Origin: Cladorrhinum sp. PSN259
Taxonomy: Eukaryota; Ascomycota; Sordariomycetes; Sordariales; Podosporaceae
Reading direction: 5' to 3'
Assembly: GCA_033725935.1 (NCBI GenBank)
Contig: MU867111.1
Location: 1-64,000, forward strand
DNA length: 64,000 bases
Shown here: piece after piece, positions 23,601 through 34,042 of the stretch
How positions within the stretch are numbered: the stretch's first letter is position 1
Layout of the letters: every line of letters starts with the position of its first letter
Made by a program: the position numbers and the translations under genes
Notes under the pieces: generated by a model
Told to the model about the DNA's origin: nothing
Seen by the model: the letters and a program-made list of their open reading frames with translations, nothing else
Databases searched by the model: none

Positions 23601-24632
23601 TCTGCAATTTTTTGGCTTTTAGACCGTGGTGCCAATCCCAAATTCTATAAAGTTGAAGTCGAGAATTCATGGCCAACGTGTCTCTTTTACTTGATGGAAG
23701 GCGTATCGCAAACGGGTTTCGAAGGCCTGCTGTCTCCCAGACACGAAATTCCAGGAGTGGGCTCGCTAAGTCGGGCGGCCGTGGCTGCTTTGAAGGGAGT
23801 CATTACTATGTCAGATCATTGCATCTGTTTTTGTTCAGGGGACGGCTGCATACCAACCTCTCTAGTTTGGCGGTTACCATTCGACTGGTTACAGTGTCGG
23901 TTGTCTTTGAATCACTTAGACAATCACTCGAATCGTGCCATAACATTCAGCGAACTCTTCACCATGTTGGCTCTGGATGAGCTGCAGGTGACCGAGATAT
24001 TGTTTAGCACGGCTCGTTTGAAACTCTTCGAACGGCTTGGTATGGCTCACACTTGTTGCGCAAGGAGGCACTCCAAGTTCGGGGAACCATCGTCAGATGG
24101 TGAATTATCGGACTCGGATGATGAGTTCAAGAGGTTACGCGAGGAGGATGTTGATCTTGCAGCTCACCTTGACGTACTGCTCGAAGAGTACCTATCTGGC
24201 CGAACTCATTTCGAGGGCTCGGCCTGGCAATACTGGGATGCATGGTGGCAGGTTGTTGACATGATTCTGCCGCCATTGACTGAGAATCAAGTCTGGCCAG
24301 ATGATGAGTCGCTCTCTAACAACAATATCCAGACTGAGAAGGAACCCTATCAAAACGACGGTGAGCGGGCAGCTCTGATCAGTTGCGGTTACGACCCCGA
24401 CATGCCATTTGCCGACATCATTGCTCTCCACTTTGACAAGTACCGCCAAAGGCTAACTGATGTGAATTGGCTAGAAGATAGTGAGGGGGACATTCGGCAC
24501 GATGACGGGCTTGGGTGTGGACATGGTTCTGACCGAACCGAGGAGCGCCTGTTTGAAAATGGACACGTCAGACGTTCAGGCTGGGTAAAATATGAGGAGG
24601 TGAATGGAACATTAATACCTAGAATTGTTTGA
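20677..24632 (+). CDS. STAND-type N-terminal domain protein with degenerate ankyrin-like repeats (four exons)
   Basis: Exons are 20677-22206, 22266-22447, 22512-22771 and 22852-24632, giving 1,250 residues. All joins keep frame, and the introns (59, 64 and 80 nt) have CTGAT or CTAAC branch sites. The first 120 residues (MDPVTVLGGAAAGIQVVDVA, then a helical region) match the fungal N-terminal domain found at the head of STAND/NLR proteins (the Helo-like group). A long amphipathic, coiled-coil-like region to about residue 300 follows. Then comes a conserved middle part (CKCVPLI, TITAQLLPFVNKTMELTLGA, RRSESPIFRIFDE). The last 700 residues carry weak ankyrin-like units such as LLDRGANPKFY and ILFDAGFTSVDIPD. 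No P-loop NACHT or NB-ARC domain is present, so this is not a complete STAND ATPase. It may act as a scaffold or sensor. That role is inferred from domain company. Confidence 0.78.
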
Positions 24633-24819
24633 ACTGGTTCTCTTCTTTTAAAGAAGAGGTTCAGACTTCAGAGGTGCAACACTACAAAAAGGATTCTTGT
24701 GTGTTACCCATTGTAGTCATACTGCTAGTTCCCGCTGTCCTTTTTTGAGTTACATACACTAGTCTCGTTCTCGTTTTTCATCTACCATTACAAGTCGGTA
24801 TCATCCTTTCCGCCCTTCG

Positions 24820-25869
24820 TTACAGAGGAACAACAATCTTAGTAGCACTAACACCAGCCCGCTGCTTATCAAGCGCAGCATTCAGCCCTTCCAACCCACC
24901 AGACTCAACCTGCAGGTGCGGACTGGGCACCAACTTGCCCTCCTTCAAGAGAGGAGCGACGACGCCCTGGAATGCCTCCTCGATGTGCTTATCCCTCACC
25001 GCCTTGTCAAACGAAGGAAGATTGAACTTGATGGTCGTGCTCTCCAGCGTGGGATGTCCCTCCGCCAGCGCAGGCGAATTAGCCACCTGCGCGTGGTTAT
25101 CCCCTTTGGTCTCCTTGAGCACGTCCAGCACGGACTGGAGGACACCGTCAACCACCGCGTGGGCGTGGTAAAGCTTCAGTCCGTCCGTCTTCTTAACCGC
25201 CGACACGATCTTGGATACCACTTCGGCGTCCTTGTAGTCGAAGAGGTGATCGGCCCCCAGGGACTTGAGGTAGTCGTGGTGCTTGGGACTAGCGGTGGCG
25301 AAGACGGTGAATCCGAGGACCTTGGCTGTCTGGATGGCAAAGGAGCCGACCGAGCTGGCGCCGCCCCAGATCAGCACGGCTTGCTTGTCCTGCGGCGTGT
25401 ACCTGGTGCTGAGGGGGACGCCCATCGTGGTCCAGGCCGTGAGGGCCGTCAAGACGGCCAGGGGAAACACGGCGCCCTTCTCGAAGGAGAGGTCGTCCGG
25501 GAGGGGGATGACCGCCTCGCGCTGGGCGAGAGCGTACTTTTGGAAGGCGCCGTGGTCTGGTGACCCGTTCTGCCAGAAGGACGAGGCGAGGGCGATGACG
25601 CGTGACCCGACGGCGGGAGCGGAGGAGGAGGAGGGGACGTTGCTGCCTACTTTGACGACGACGCCGGTCGTGTCGGCGCCTAGGACGGCCGGGTAGACGG
25701 GGACGGGCGGCATGCCGTAGTCGCGCTGAAAGACGTCAATGGCGTTTAGGGCGACGGCCTTGACTTCGATGAGGATGTCGTCCGGGCCTGGCGAGGGGGT
25801 TTCACGCTCGACGATTTCGAGGGGGGTGCCCTTCTCCTTGGAGACTGCGGCGGGATGAGTCTGGGCCAT
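24820..25869 (-). CDS. Quinone-oxidoreductase-like medium-chain dehydrogenase/reductase
   Basis: A single-exon gene of 349 residues from MAQTHPAAV. An in-frame ATG 17 codons upstream (25,920) is possible, but the start chosen matches family N-termini. The N-terminal GroES-like domain contains VKAVALNAIDVFQRDYG and PAVLGADTTGVVVKVG. The Rossmann domain contains IWGGASSVGSFAIQTAK, a typical NADPH-binding loop, followed by ATASPKHHDYLKSLGADHLF. It lacks the structural-zinc cysteines, so it belongs to the zinc-independent quinone reductase or enoyl-reductase branch. It probably reduces small quinones or enones using NADPH. Relatives also occur as trans-acting enoyl reductases in secondary-metabolite clusters. 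No synthase gene is visible nearby. Confidence 0.88.
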   Translation of the reverse strand: MAQTHPAAVSKEKGTPLEIVERETPSPGPDDILIEVKAVALNAIDVFQRDYGMPPVPVYPAVLGADTTGVVVKVGSNVPSSSSAPAVGSRVIALASSFWQNGSPDHGAFQKYALAQREAVIPLPDDLSFEKGAVFPLAVLTALTAWTTMGVPLSTRYTPQDKQAVLIWGGASSVGSFAIQTAKVLGFTVFATASPKHHDYLKSLGADHLFDYKDAEVVSKIVSAVKKTDGLKLYHAHAVVDGVLQSVLDVLKETKGDNHAQVANSPALAEGHPTLESTTIKFNLPSFDKAVRDKHIEEAFQGVVAPLLKEGKLVPSPHLQVESGGLEGLNAALDKQRAGVSATKIVVPL

Positions 25870-27239
25870 GTTGGGTAATTTTTTGGATGAAAGAAGTGCT
25901 TTTTTAGGGGGAGTTGTCAAGAAGAGTTGGGAGTTAAAATTCCAAAAACTTTGTGAACGTGAGGGGATTCATTTGCTGTTTTATATACACAGCTCGTATT
26001 TTTGATCGGAGTTTAATCGGGGATAAGCCTAGCATTCACACCCTCGACCATTTCCCTCTTTACGAACGAGAGTAAAACGACAGGCAAGCAAGCAAGAACT
26101 TTGCAGATTCCAATTTCTTGATTCGGGCATATTGGAGGCATCACAGTGGTGCTTGACGTTTTGGTTTTGTAAGCGCCAAGACATTCGGGGGTAACAAACA
26201 AAGGCTGAAGAAGAAGGAGGTGCGGGAGAGGGCCGCATATTTGGTGGTCCTATTGGTTACTGCCGACGCTGTGTTACCAGCTGGACCGCTGGAACGCGCG
26301 ACTGTCCGATTGGGAAGCCGCGCGGGTTGGTTTTCTGCTGTTCTCTCGGTGCAATATCTGGACCGAGTCGATTTACAAGCGCAGCTGCAGACCCCGTCAG
26401 GTACCGGGACGGGATGCGTTTCCACGGGGGAATTAGTAAAAATTTGGGCGGTCACAAACTGTTTGGCTTTGTCTTGAAGGTGGAGGTTGAGGTGATCCGC
26501 ATGAAGAAAGTGTTTCGAAGTCGATCCTCGGGGAACATCTGCATAAAATCACAGATGGAGAGCTATGGAACCAGAAAACTTCGGGTAATTTTGTTGACAT
26601 TGCTTCAGAATGGGATACCGCAAGCAATTCACCAAACCCCTCTATTCATCTCTCAGCCTTCAAAGCTCTTTATGGATGAGCCCTGTGTCATTAGCAAGGA
26701 TTACAGAGAAGCAAAGCATCTTACTGGGAGACAGCAAATTACCAACCTGGGCCGCTTCGTCGAAAAGCGGCCGGGTCTCTGCTTCACCGCAGTTCAAGAG
26801 TACACCTGCCGCAACAGGTCAACGCCCTTGAATGCGCAGGCAAACCCCGAGGTCATCAGCGAGATCGTGTGCTTTGTGTCAAAAATTCTTTGCAAGATGC
26901 TTGTTGACTTGCAGAAGGCATTATCTCCCATCTTGCTTCAACGTTCAAAGCTTGCCCAATCTCAGTGAACTATCTAAGGAGTATGCAAAGCTTCATTACT
27001 AGGTTTATCATAAACCGAAAAGCACTCTTGGAACATGTGGACCGCCTAGACGGTGAAGACCAGGACATTCTACATTGACAAAGGCGGAGGCCTGATTCTG
27101 CTGATTTATGGTCAAGTAATACAGAACATCCAACTTCGTACAGAGACCTGCAGTATAGGATCTCACCAACACTATCGCAGATCACCGGGAAACCGACAAG
27201 ACGCTGGCATCTGAGAGGTAAAAAGCAATGGGCCCTAAT
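25870..27239. other. Intergenic region with possible upstream remnants
   Basis: About 1.4 kb. The left part is the promoter of the oxidoreductase gene. An open plus-strand frame at 26,327-26,968 has no recognised domain. Its second half could be a remnant of the AAA+ gene that decays to the right, but I see no motif to prove it. Confidence 0.4.
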
Positions 27240-28113
27240 GACTTAAACGGCGCCGTTTGATCAAGACTCTATCCACATAGTGGTTGCCGAGGAGGCAGGA
27301 AAGCCCCTCCATCGAGTCACTTACGCTGATATTTGAACAACTCCCGAGACAGTAGAGAATGATCATCTGAGAAATGTCTTAACGGTCTGCAAGAACTAGG
27401 ATACCGGCTAGTCACAGAATATCTAAAAGTTGCTGGCAGAAATGAAAAAGTTGCTAACCATGGACTTTAGTAATCTTGATTCACAAAGCTGAAGTCCTCC
27501 TTTAGGTGAGATTACTTATAGGCTTGGAGCAGAAACGCTCTTGTATCAGGTATAGTCTTCTACAGAGATGGGAGAGCTCGTTCATTAACACCGAAACAAT
27601 TATTTCTAAGAACACTGGAGTATGATAACGGTTAGTGATTAAGAATGCCAGCTATTACCTCGTAAAGAGTCACTGACGTCCACTTTTTTTTTTTTTTCAT
27701 TACAAGCATCCCGATACTCACCAAGTGGGGACCTTTGGCCAAGGCTTCAAATCCCAGATCCAGCTGCCGCTCCACTACCCAAAGCTATCGCAAAAGTCAC
27801 GCGCCCTTGTCTCCGAAAAGGTTCATCGACTGGCTTGAAAGCGACCCAATTGCATCTGAAGAGATTGACATTGATGACCTCAGTAGCATTGCCAATGGGC
27901 TTTCCAAGGTGGAAACATAATGGTTGGGAGATTCGGAATGCCATCAACATCGACCCTCCTGTCGCTCCGTCAGAAGGTCGCTGCATTGATTATACATACT
28001 TGAAGAAGGTGATTGATGTTCGTGCCGATTTGACCGTTACATAAAAGACATGAACGAGGACATGGGTGACGAGGAGGTTGCGAGGAGCAAGGGAAAAGAT
28101 GATCACAGCTCCT
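27240..28113 (+). pseudogene. Decayed AAA+ ATPase (C-terminal half)
   Basis: Fragments in the expected order, but spread over different frames, match fungal AAA+ ATPases of the large cytoplasmic family. EEAGKPLHRVTYADI lies at about 27,290-27,335, followed by TTPETVEN. RNALVS lies near 27,535 and LFLRTLEYDNG near 27,600. FKSQIQLPLHYPKLSQKS is at about 27,745-27,800 (sensor-2 neighbourhood), then KRFIDWLESDP. NGWEIRNAIN follows near 27,920, then YLKKVIDV and RFDRYIKDMNEDMGDEEVAR, ending at TAG about 28,113. The frame changes at least four times, stops interrupt it and the Walker A loop is not intact. A real intron may lie between 27,630 and 27,706. The fragment cannot encode a working ATPase. 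Confidence 0.75.
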
Positions 28114-29489
28114 AGATAGACACACCATGTTGCGTGGACGATCTAGGATGAGAAAGGACTCCACATCAACTCAGGGGGTAAAAAGGGGTAAAAAGGGGGT
28201 AAAAGGTATATACATACATTGCGCACTAAGCATGGATTTTATCTCCACCTGTCGTCATGACAATATCACCACCACTGATACTGGCAAAATCGCCACTTAC
28301 ATTGGCAACACTGCGACACAGTACGATCTAACTGCTACGCAAGCTGCGTTACATAACACCTTGTGGTTCCTCTCAGTCCTGGGACTCTCACACATGTCAG
28401 ACAAGTCATCCCACCCATCAGACATGTCAACCATCAAAGATCTTAAAGCGAATACTCGCAGGATAGTCGTGGCACGGTCCTTATATATACTCCGATGGTG
28501 CCGCTGTCGTATCTCCTGTCACATCATAGAGACACATTTAAGCCTGTCAATCGAAAGTACATGTACACAGCAAAATATTTACTTTATTTTTTTTGATATT
28601 CACTGCACCACTCTGCCAGCATCGCATCGCGTGCGCAGAACGCCGCACTATCAGCCCAAATCCAACAATAAACCTTGCTCCAAATGGTTCATTGGAAAAC
28701 AGATTTCCTCCGAATCCAAGCAAGTTCACTATGTGACACCCATCTCTTACCCCCTACACCCATGCACCTAATCTCCTGCTACTGTCTATATGCATACATG
28801 CTAAGATCTCTAAAACCCCCGTGTAGATGATCTTCAAAGTCGTCATGCCATGAGAAGGGACGTTGAGACATTGCCGCCCAAAAAAGAGAGAAAATGCGAA
28901 ATGGTATCACGAATGAAGAAAAAAAGCCAGAAAGAAAATACCGGCCCAAGACAACACCAAACCAAAGCCCATTCATCATGATCGCCCAGATAATGCAAGA
29001 CAATTTGCCGACCCAAATATAATAGCCAAAAATGGATGGATCAAAGAAAACGATTGGAATCGTGAGCCGAAAAATATAAGTAGATGACAAGCCGAAACCC
29101 CAGAAGATTGTAATGAACCGACCCATGGTATGCGTGCAAGGAGAAAAAGTCCACTTCGGAAACGGCACCCGACCAAGGCCGGGCAAACACGGGTATAATG
29201 ATAGACGTGATCAGGATAGGGAAAAACGGAAGTAGATGTGCCACCCAAAGCTAATAAAAATGCCGAGTTCGGAAGTAGTTGATGCGGTGTAACCACTCAT
29301 GCCGAGGTCACGGGTAAGGAGTCGAATGCCGTTTGATAGGAAGCGATGGTGACACACTAAGAAAGATGTGTGCCGCCCGAGGACAAAACGATCGCGTCAA
29401 ACCCTCATTGGTTGGAAAGACTTTGATGCTGGCATCGACCTCGGCCTGCGTTACCGATGCGATAGCACAATAGATCTGATGCAGCCATC
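28114..29489. other. Intergenic region, nothing recognised
   Basis: About 1.4 kb. GGGGGTAAAA-like words repeat three times at 28,174-28,205. The open frame at 28,127-28,771 overlaps that repeat and lacks protein-like character. Confidence 0.45.
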
Positions 29490-29843
29490 TTAGTGTTTGA
29501 CCTCCTTGGTGCTCTTTCCGTGGTGGCGATGTTGTTGTGGTTGGTGCTGATGCTGATGATGATGACTGTGCTGAGTGGAATATGCGTCCACGCGCTCCCG
29601 TTGGCGCCCTCTGTGTTCCTCCTCATCATTGCCAGAGCTGAACCTCCTCCTGTCCTCCTCGTACCAGGTGCTTAATGGCTTGCCGCCGAACATGAGGTCG
29701 TCGTCTTCAATGACAGTTGCCATCATCCATGGATGGCTGTCGAGCTCAACTTCGCGGCCGGTGCTGTCTGGTACGTGCGTGTTGTCGACCAGCATGTAGC
29801 GTTGTGGATTTCGATCTGTTGGGGAGCCTTGTGGGGAAGACAT
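29490..29843 (-). CDS. Small hypothetical protein with conserved core and His-rich tail
   Basis: A 117-residue frame from the ATG at 29,843. An upstream in-frame extension to 30,005 reads as unlikely low-complexity leader. The central part (VELDSHPWMMATVIEDDDLM, then FGGKPLSTWYEEDRRR) has the look of a conserved fungal motif I have seen in uncharacterised proteins. The tail is strongly histidine- and glutamine-rich (HSHHHQHQHQPQQHRHHG). Metal binding by the tail is possible, but His/Gln runs are also common in disordered fungal proteins. No membrane segment or signal peptide. Function unknown. Confidence 0.6.
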   Translation of the reverse strand: MSSPQGSPTDRNPQRYMLVDNTHVPDSTGREVELDSHPWMMATVIEDDDLMFGGKPLSTWYEEDRRRFSSGNDEEEHRGRQRERVDAYSTQHSHHHQHQHQPQQHRHHGKSTKEVKH

Positions 29844-32800
29844 TGTGTTGTGGTTGGATTGGTGGGGTAACACGACAGATGTTGTTGATGGTGTGTGGGT
29901 GTGTGAGTGCATCCAAACAATCGTATAGATGGATACAAACGCCTTTTTTGCCTTTGTTGTAAGGTCCAAGACAAGAGGAAGAGAATTCCCTTGTTTCGTT
30001 GTCAAAGGACAGGGTGCTTAATAAAGTCAGCGGGGGAGGGATCGTGTTTGGTGAGGACGATGTGACACGAGAGCCTTGTTGTGGCTTTGCTTTCCCGTGT
30101 CTGACTGCGCAGCGATGAGCGTGAGACCAGTCACAAAAATTACTTGGCCGATGATCAAAGCAGCGGTCAAGCAGAAAGAAAAAAGGCAACAAAAGGCAAG
30201 CTGCACAAGCTGAGACAGAAGCGGCGACGTGGATTTGATGCGGATTTAATGTCGCAGTCAGGTGGCTGGCTTTTGTGTGTAAGTGAGGGATCAAGGCGCC
30301 GCAGTGCACGAGGCCACGATGGCAGGAAAACGCGGGGTACAGCAAGCGCGCAACGTTTCGGCAAAGTTAAAGCCCCTGTCAAGCGCGGGGTAAGTGGATT
30401 GCGACGTGGTGTGTATTGCGGTTGTGTTGTGTTGCGGGAAAAACGGACACGAGATCGAGGTCTCGGGGAATTGCTTCGAGTTTGTTGATTCGCAAGGGGT
30501 CAGATGGCCCTACGCTACAGGGACGAACCCGTGGGTATTTGTATATAAATAATGATGTTTTTGTCAGGAATACGCGGTGGTCGGGTTTTGGGCCAAACTG
30601 AGCAAGGAAAAGCGAAAAGGCTGAAGTGTATGACGTTTTAGTGAGGCGGGCTTGGTAATGCACTTCCTGAAACGGTACAGAGTGTGCTGGGGAAAATTCA
30701 AGATTGAGGAACCGGAGTGTCGCCGCCGCCACTAAAACCTCCCCAGAATCTGTCAAGTTTTGGTGGTCCTGACGGGGTCTTTCAGCGGAACACAGAACCC
30801 CGTAAATTCCGCGGCTACTTCCAATTCCAGCTTACAGGCCGGACTCCTTCAACCTCTTCAACTACGGAAGCTGGAGACGGCGATGTTTTTCAGCGGTATC
30901 GGATCGCCCAGATCGATAAATCCAACAGTAATGGTGTCGATTTCGGCGTTCCGGGAATTCAAGTGCGAGATATGCGCAGATCTGCCCGGATGGTGCAATT
31001 GTGCTGAAAATTGTTGCTGGTGAAGTTGGCAGGTGCGACGGGATTACCCCTAATGTCCGCTTTCGGCGTCAAAAGATGGTTCCCACTCAGGGTCTTGCAG
31101 ACAGATCGACACGGGTATAAAAGTCAAATCCCGATGTTGGAGAAGGTGGTATTACTTGAAGACTTGGTACTAGTTGCCGCAATGAAATCTTTGCAGGAGA
31201 AAAACCACGCAGATATCACAACGCGATGCGAGGAATTATTTTGGTGAAGAGACGGTGAACAAGATCGTTGTCGAGACGACAGGAAATTGCAAAATTTGGC
31301 CGAGTGGATTCCACGACGAGCGCACCTACCCGCTAGATAATATGGATTTCCCCAGACAATTTCAGCAACCCCTGCTCAGGTGAGATGTGCTTTCCATCTC
31401 GCTCGTCAGGCATCTAGAACCTCCAAGAACAGGACCGGCGTTGTCTGCCACGACCTTCTAGATCGTGAAGGGCCGCAACCATTTTCTAAATATGGCCAAA
31501 TATCGGGTCTGTAATGGAAGCTGAACTGGGACACCGGGCCAGACAGGTCCGATTTGTGTGTTTTTGGGCGTGCGGAATGCAGGTGGGACGGGTCACTAAA
31601 CTCAATCTGACAACCTGAAAACATGGGTATTTCCATACCCTGTCTTCCACGGGCAGCCTGAGAGAAGGCTGTGTCACAGTCTTCTTGCACTTGTTGTGAG
31701 GTGTTTTCTGCGTTGTCGCGTTCGTGATGCATTTCCAGGTTTTGCCGACTTCAAAGCCTGATAGAAAGTCAAGGGTATTCTGCCTGCCACGATGGTCGGG
31801 CGCTGCTTTGACGGCAACGGGAGTGGGCCACGTTCATGGCGGCTGAGCAACTGTCTTGCCATGCACCGCAACCAACAAATCACATCGAACCTATTGATAC
31901 ACTGTGTGTGTGAATGCGGCGAATGTGAGCCTCATCAGCACGAGATCGAGATGTATGCAAGCCATTCATTTGTTCAAATACCGATATGAGCTCGGGTACA
32001 CTTGTCATCCTCGATTGAGCGGTGAGTTGGGCTTACGGGCTATCACAGATTCTCAATCGCAATTGCGATAGATGAGCATCCGTCCATGGCAGTGTTTTTA
32101 GAAGCGGGAACAAGCGATCAAATCGATGACTGGCTTCGCGATGCACGCCATATCCCGTCCTTCCAAAATCGGACATGCCGAACTTGGGACGCCTCAACCG
32201 TGTACACTAATCTGTCGCTGCGCTTGCCGCCTTCCCTCCTAGGAATGTTCCACGCTTTTGCATATCACTTCTAAGGCTTCTACTGTATCCAAAATCACTA
32301 TCATCCAGATATCGCAACCGTTGTTGATCGAATTATTTTCGTCCTATTCGGCCCGTAACGTAAAGTCAGCACTCCGTCGTGTCCGTTTCAATTAACTGCC
32401 ATACTGGCTGCGTCTTGCCCCGCCTCCGTTATGTTCCCCGCATTAGCACCCCCACACCCACCCGAACCCCCCACCACCGTCTCCAGACCACAACCGGTGA
32501 TTTCCACTCAAAGCACATGTCAGAAGTTGGTCGATACTCAGAAAAGCCCACGAGGTCTTTCATCTATGTATCGCCCAAAGAAAACTGATCCCGCGCGCAC
32601 ACCCAGAAAAATACCGTCAATGATTCATCGAAATCGAGACTGGAGATTTGCAAAGTCCTGGTCAGGTTTGCAAAGTTTAAAGTTGACTGCAGAAGTCGCA
32701 ATCAAGTGTACCAAAGCACTTGGTAAAAAAATCGCGACGTCATTGGACTTAGTAAGTAGCATACACAAGAACACATTGCCCCAAAGGCGGTCAGTCGAAA

Positions 32801-33173
32801 GGTCAGCAGTCGATCTTTTTTCTTCAGCCTCCATTCCAGAAGAATTTTGACTTCTTCTCCAACCAAACCTTGGAGGTGCAGAAGATCGTTTCCTTTAGTG
32901 GTAAACCCTTCCCCAAATTTTAGTGGGGTACACTGTACACTCACTACCCGCCACAACCTGATCCCCAACTTGAACTGAAATTCGAAAATCTGGTTCTTTC
33001 CTCATGATGAAAAACTCATGAGGAAGTAATGATGAAATATTTCCTCGTAACAAATGAGTATTAAACTTTTCCCCTATAATGCAGCCCCGGCAAAGCTGCT
33101 GCAAGCTGACAAAATTAAAGTGAAGCTGTCATTCTTTCATAATTCCTACTGCTCACACCTACTGTGAAACAGC

Positions 33174-33240
33174 AAAAAAAAAAAAAAAAAAAAGGCAACG
33201 CACCACCCACATACACACACACACACACACACACATACAC
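33174..33240. repeat. Poly-A (20) and AC dinucleotide microsatellite
   Basis: Twenty A residues at 33,174-33,193, then an (AC)n tract at about 33,212-33,235 in non-coding DNA. This is simple slippage-prone sequence. Confidence 0.9.
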
Positions 33241-33800
33241 AGTACATACAGCACAAGTCCATTAATCGGAAAAGGCGGATTTTCCATGTTTCTCCACAAT
33301 ACTATACCGTACTTGCGGACCCGCCACAATGTACGCTAAGAGCGACAAGAACAAAAAAAAAGATATGACGCAATGACGTCACTGCGGTATTCAGGGTACA
33401 CACACACACATCCCACATCCAAATCTACCTTCGGAGCTTCGGCTACCCGCCCATTAGGGTATCCCGCCACCCAGATCCAGGGTAGTATTGCTAAATGGGT
33501 AGGAAACGGGTTTACCGATTTTAGATGGATCTGGTGTCCCAGTTAGGTATAAGTGTACAAGTCATTTGGGGGAAATTCTTGAAGATGGAAAACTTTTACT
33601 CCGTATGGTGGATTTGTAGACAGTGGTTCGATTCGGGATTGGTATTGTGGCGATTCTAATGTGGGAGGAAATGATGAACTTTATCGTGAGAAGAAAATGG
33701 ATAAGAACAAAAGAGAAAAGAGAATGATTGTAAATTTGGTTTTGTTTCCTACATGAGTATAGCATATACTAACGATAATCTACCCCCTTTTCATATATAA

Positions 33801-33848
33801 AAAAGAGAGGGAGAGAGGGAGAGAGGGGGAGAGGGAGAGAGGGAGAGG
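33801..33848 (+). repeat. GA-rich purine microsatellite
   Basis: A purine-only tract built of GAGAGG/GAGAGGG units just after TATATAAAAA, in non-coding DNA about 200 bp beyond the stop of the oxygenase gene. Confidence 0.85.
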
Positions 33849-34042
33849 TGACTGGGAGGTTTCTTTGATGAGTTATTAGGGCTAGAGCGTAAATCCATTC
33901 CCTTCATATTAGTAGACTGATAGTACGGGTTTGAATCGTGATCAAAAGTGAGCAGTACTCATATTTTCTTGCTAGCCAGTTATAGATTTCTCCCATGGAT
34001 GGTGAAGTGAAATGTCAGCATAGCATTCTTCAGTTGTCCTCT

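Larger units (their letters stand above)
29844..34042. other. Four-kilobase gene-poor region with microsatellites
   Basis: No coding region is supported over about 4.2 kb. Open frames such as 30,144-30,488 and 32,431-32,850 lack recognisable motifs or introns. The part near the right end has poly-A, AC and GA tracts. The region separates the accessory-looking left half from the conserved gene block on the right. Confidence 0.5.

Noticed and set aside
20677..24632. A full NACHT/NB-ARC STAND receptor
   Set aside because: No Walker A or Walker B motif anywhere in the joined protein, so only the N-terminal domain class is claimed.
24916..25563. Long plus-strand frame opposite the quinone-oxidoreductase gene
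   Set aside because: Arg/Gly/Leu-rich shadow of a GC-rich coding strand; the minus frame has clear family motifs.
26327..26968. A 213-codon open frame in front of the AAA+ relic
   Set aside because: No recognised domain, mixed composition and no supporting splice sites; possibly part of the decayed gene, but unproven.
28127..28771. A 214-codon open frame
   Set aside because: It overlaps a GGGGGTAAAA repeat, has biased composition and shows no protein family character.
33174..33848. CRISPR-like or regularly spaced repeats in the microsatellite area
   Set aside because: Only homopolymer and dinucleotide slippage tracts are present; no repeat-spacer structure, and the DNA is fungal.
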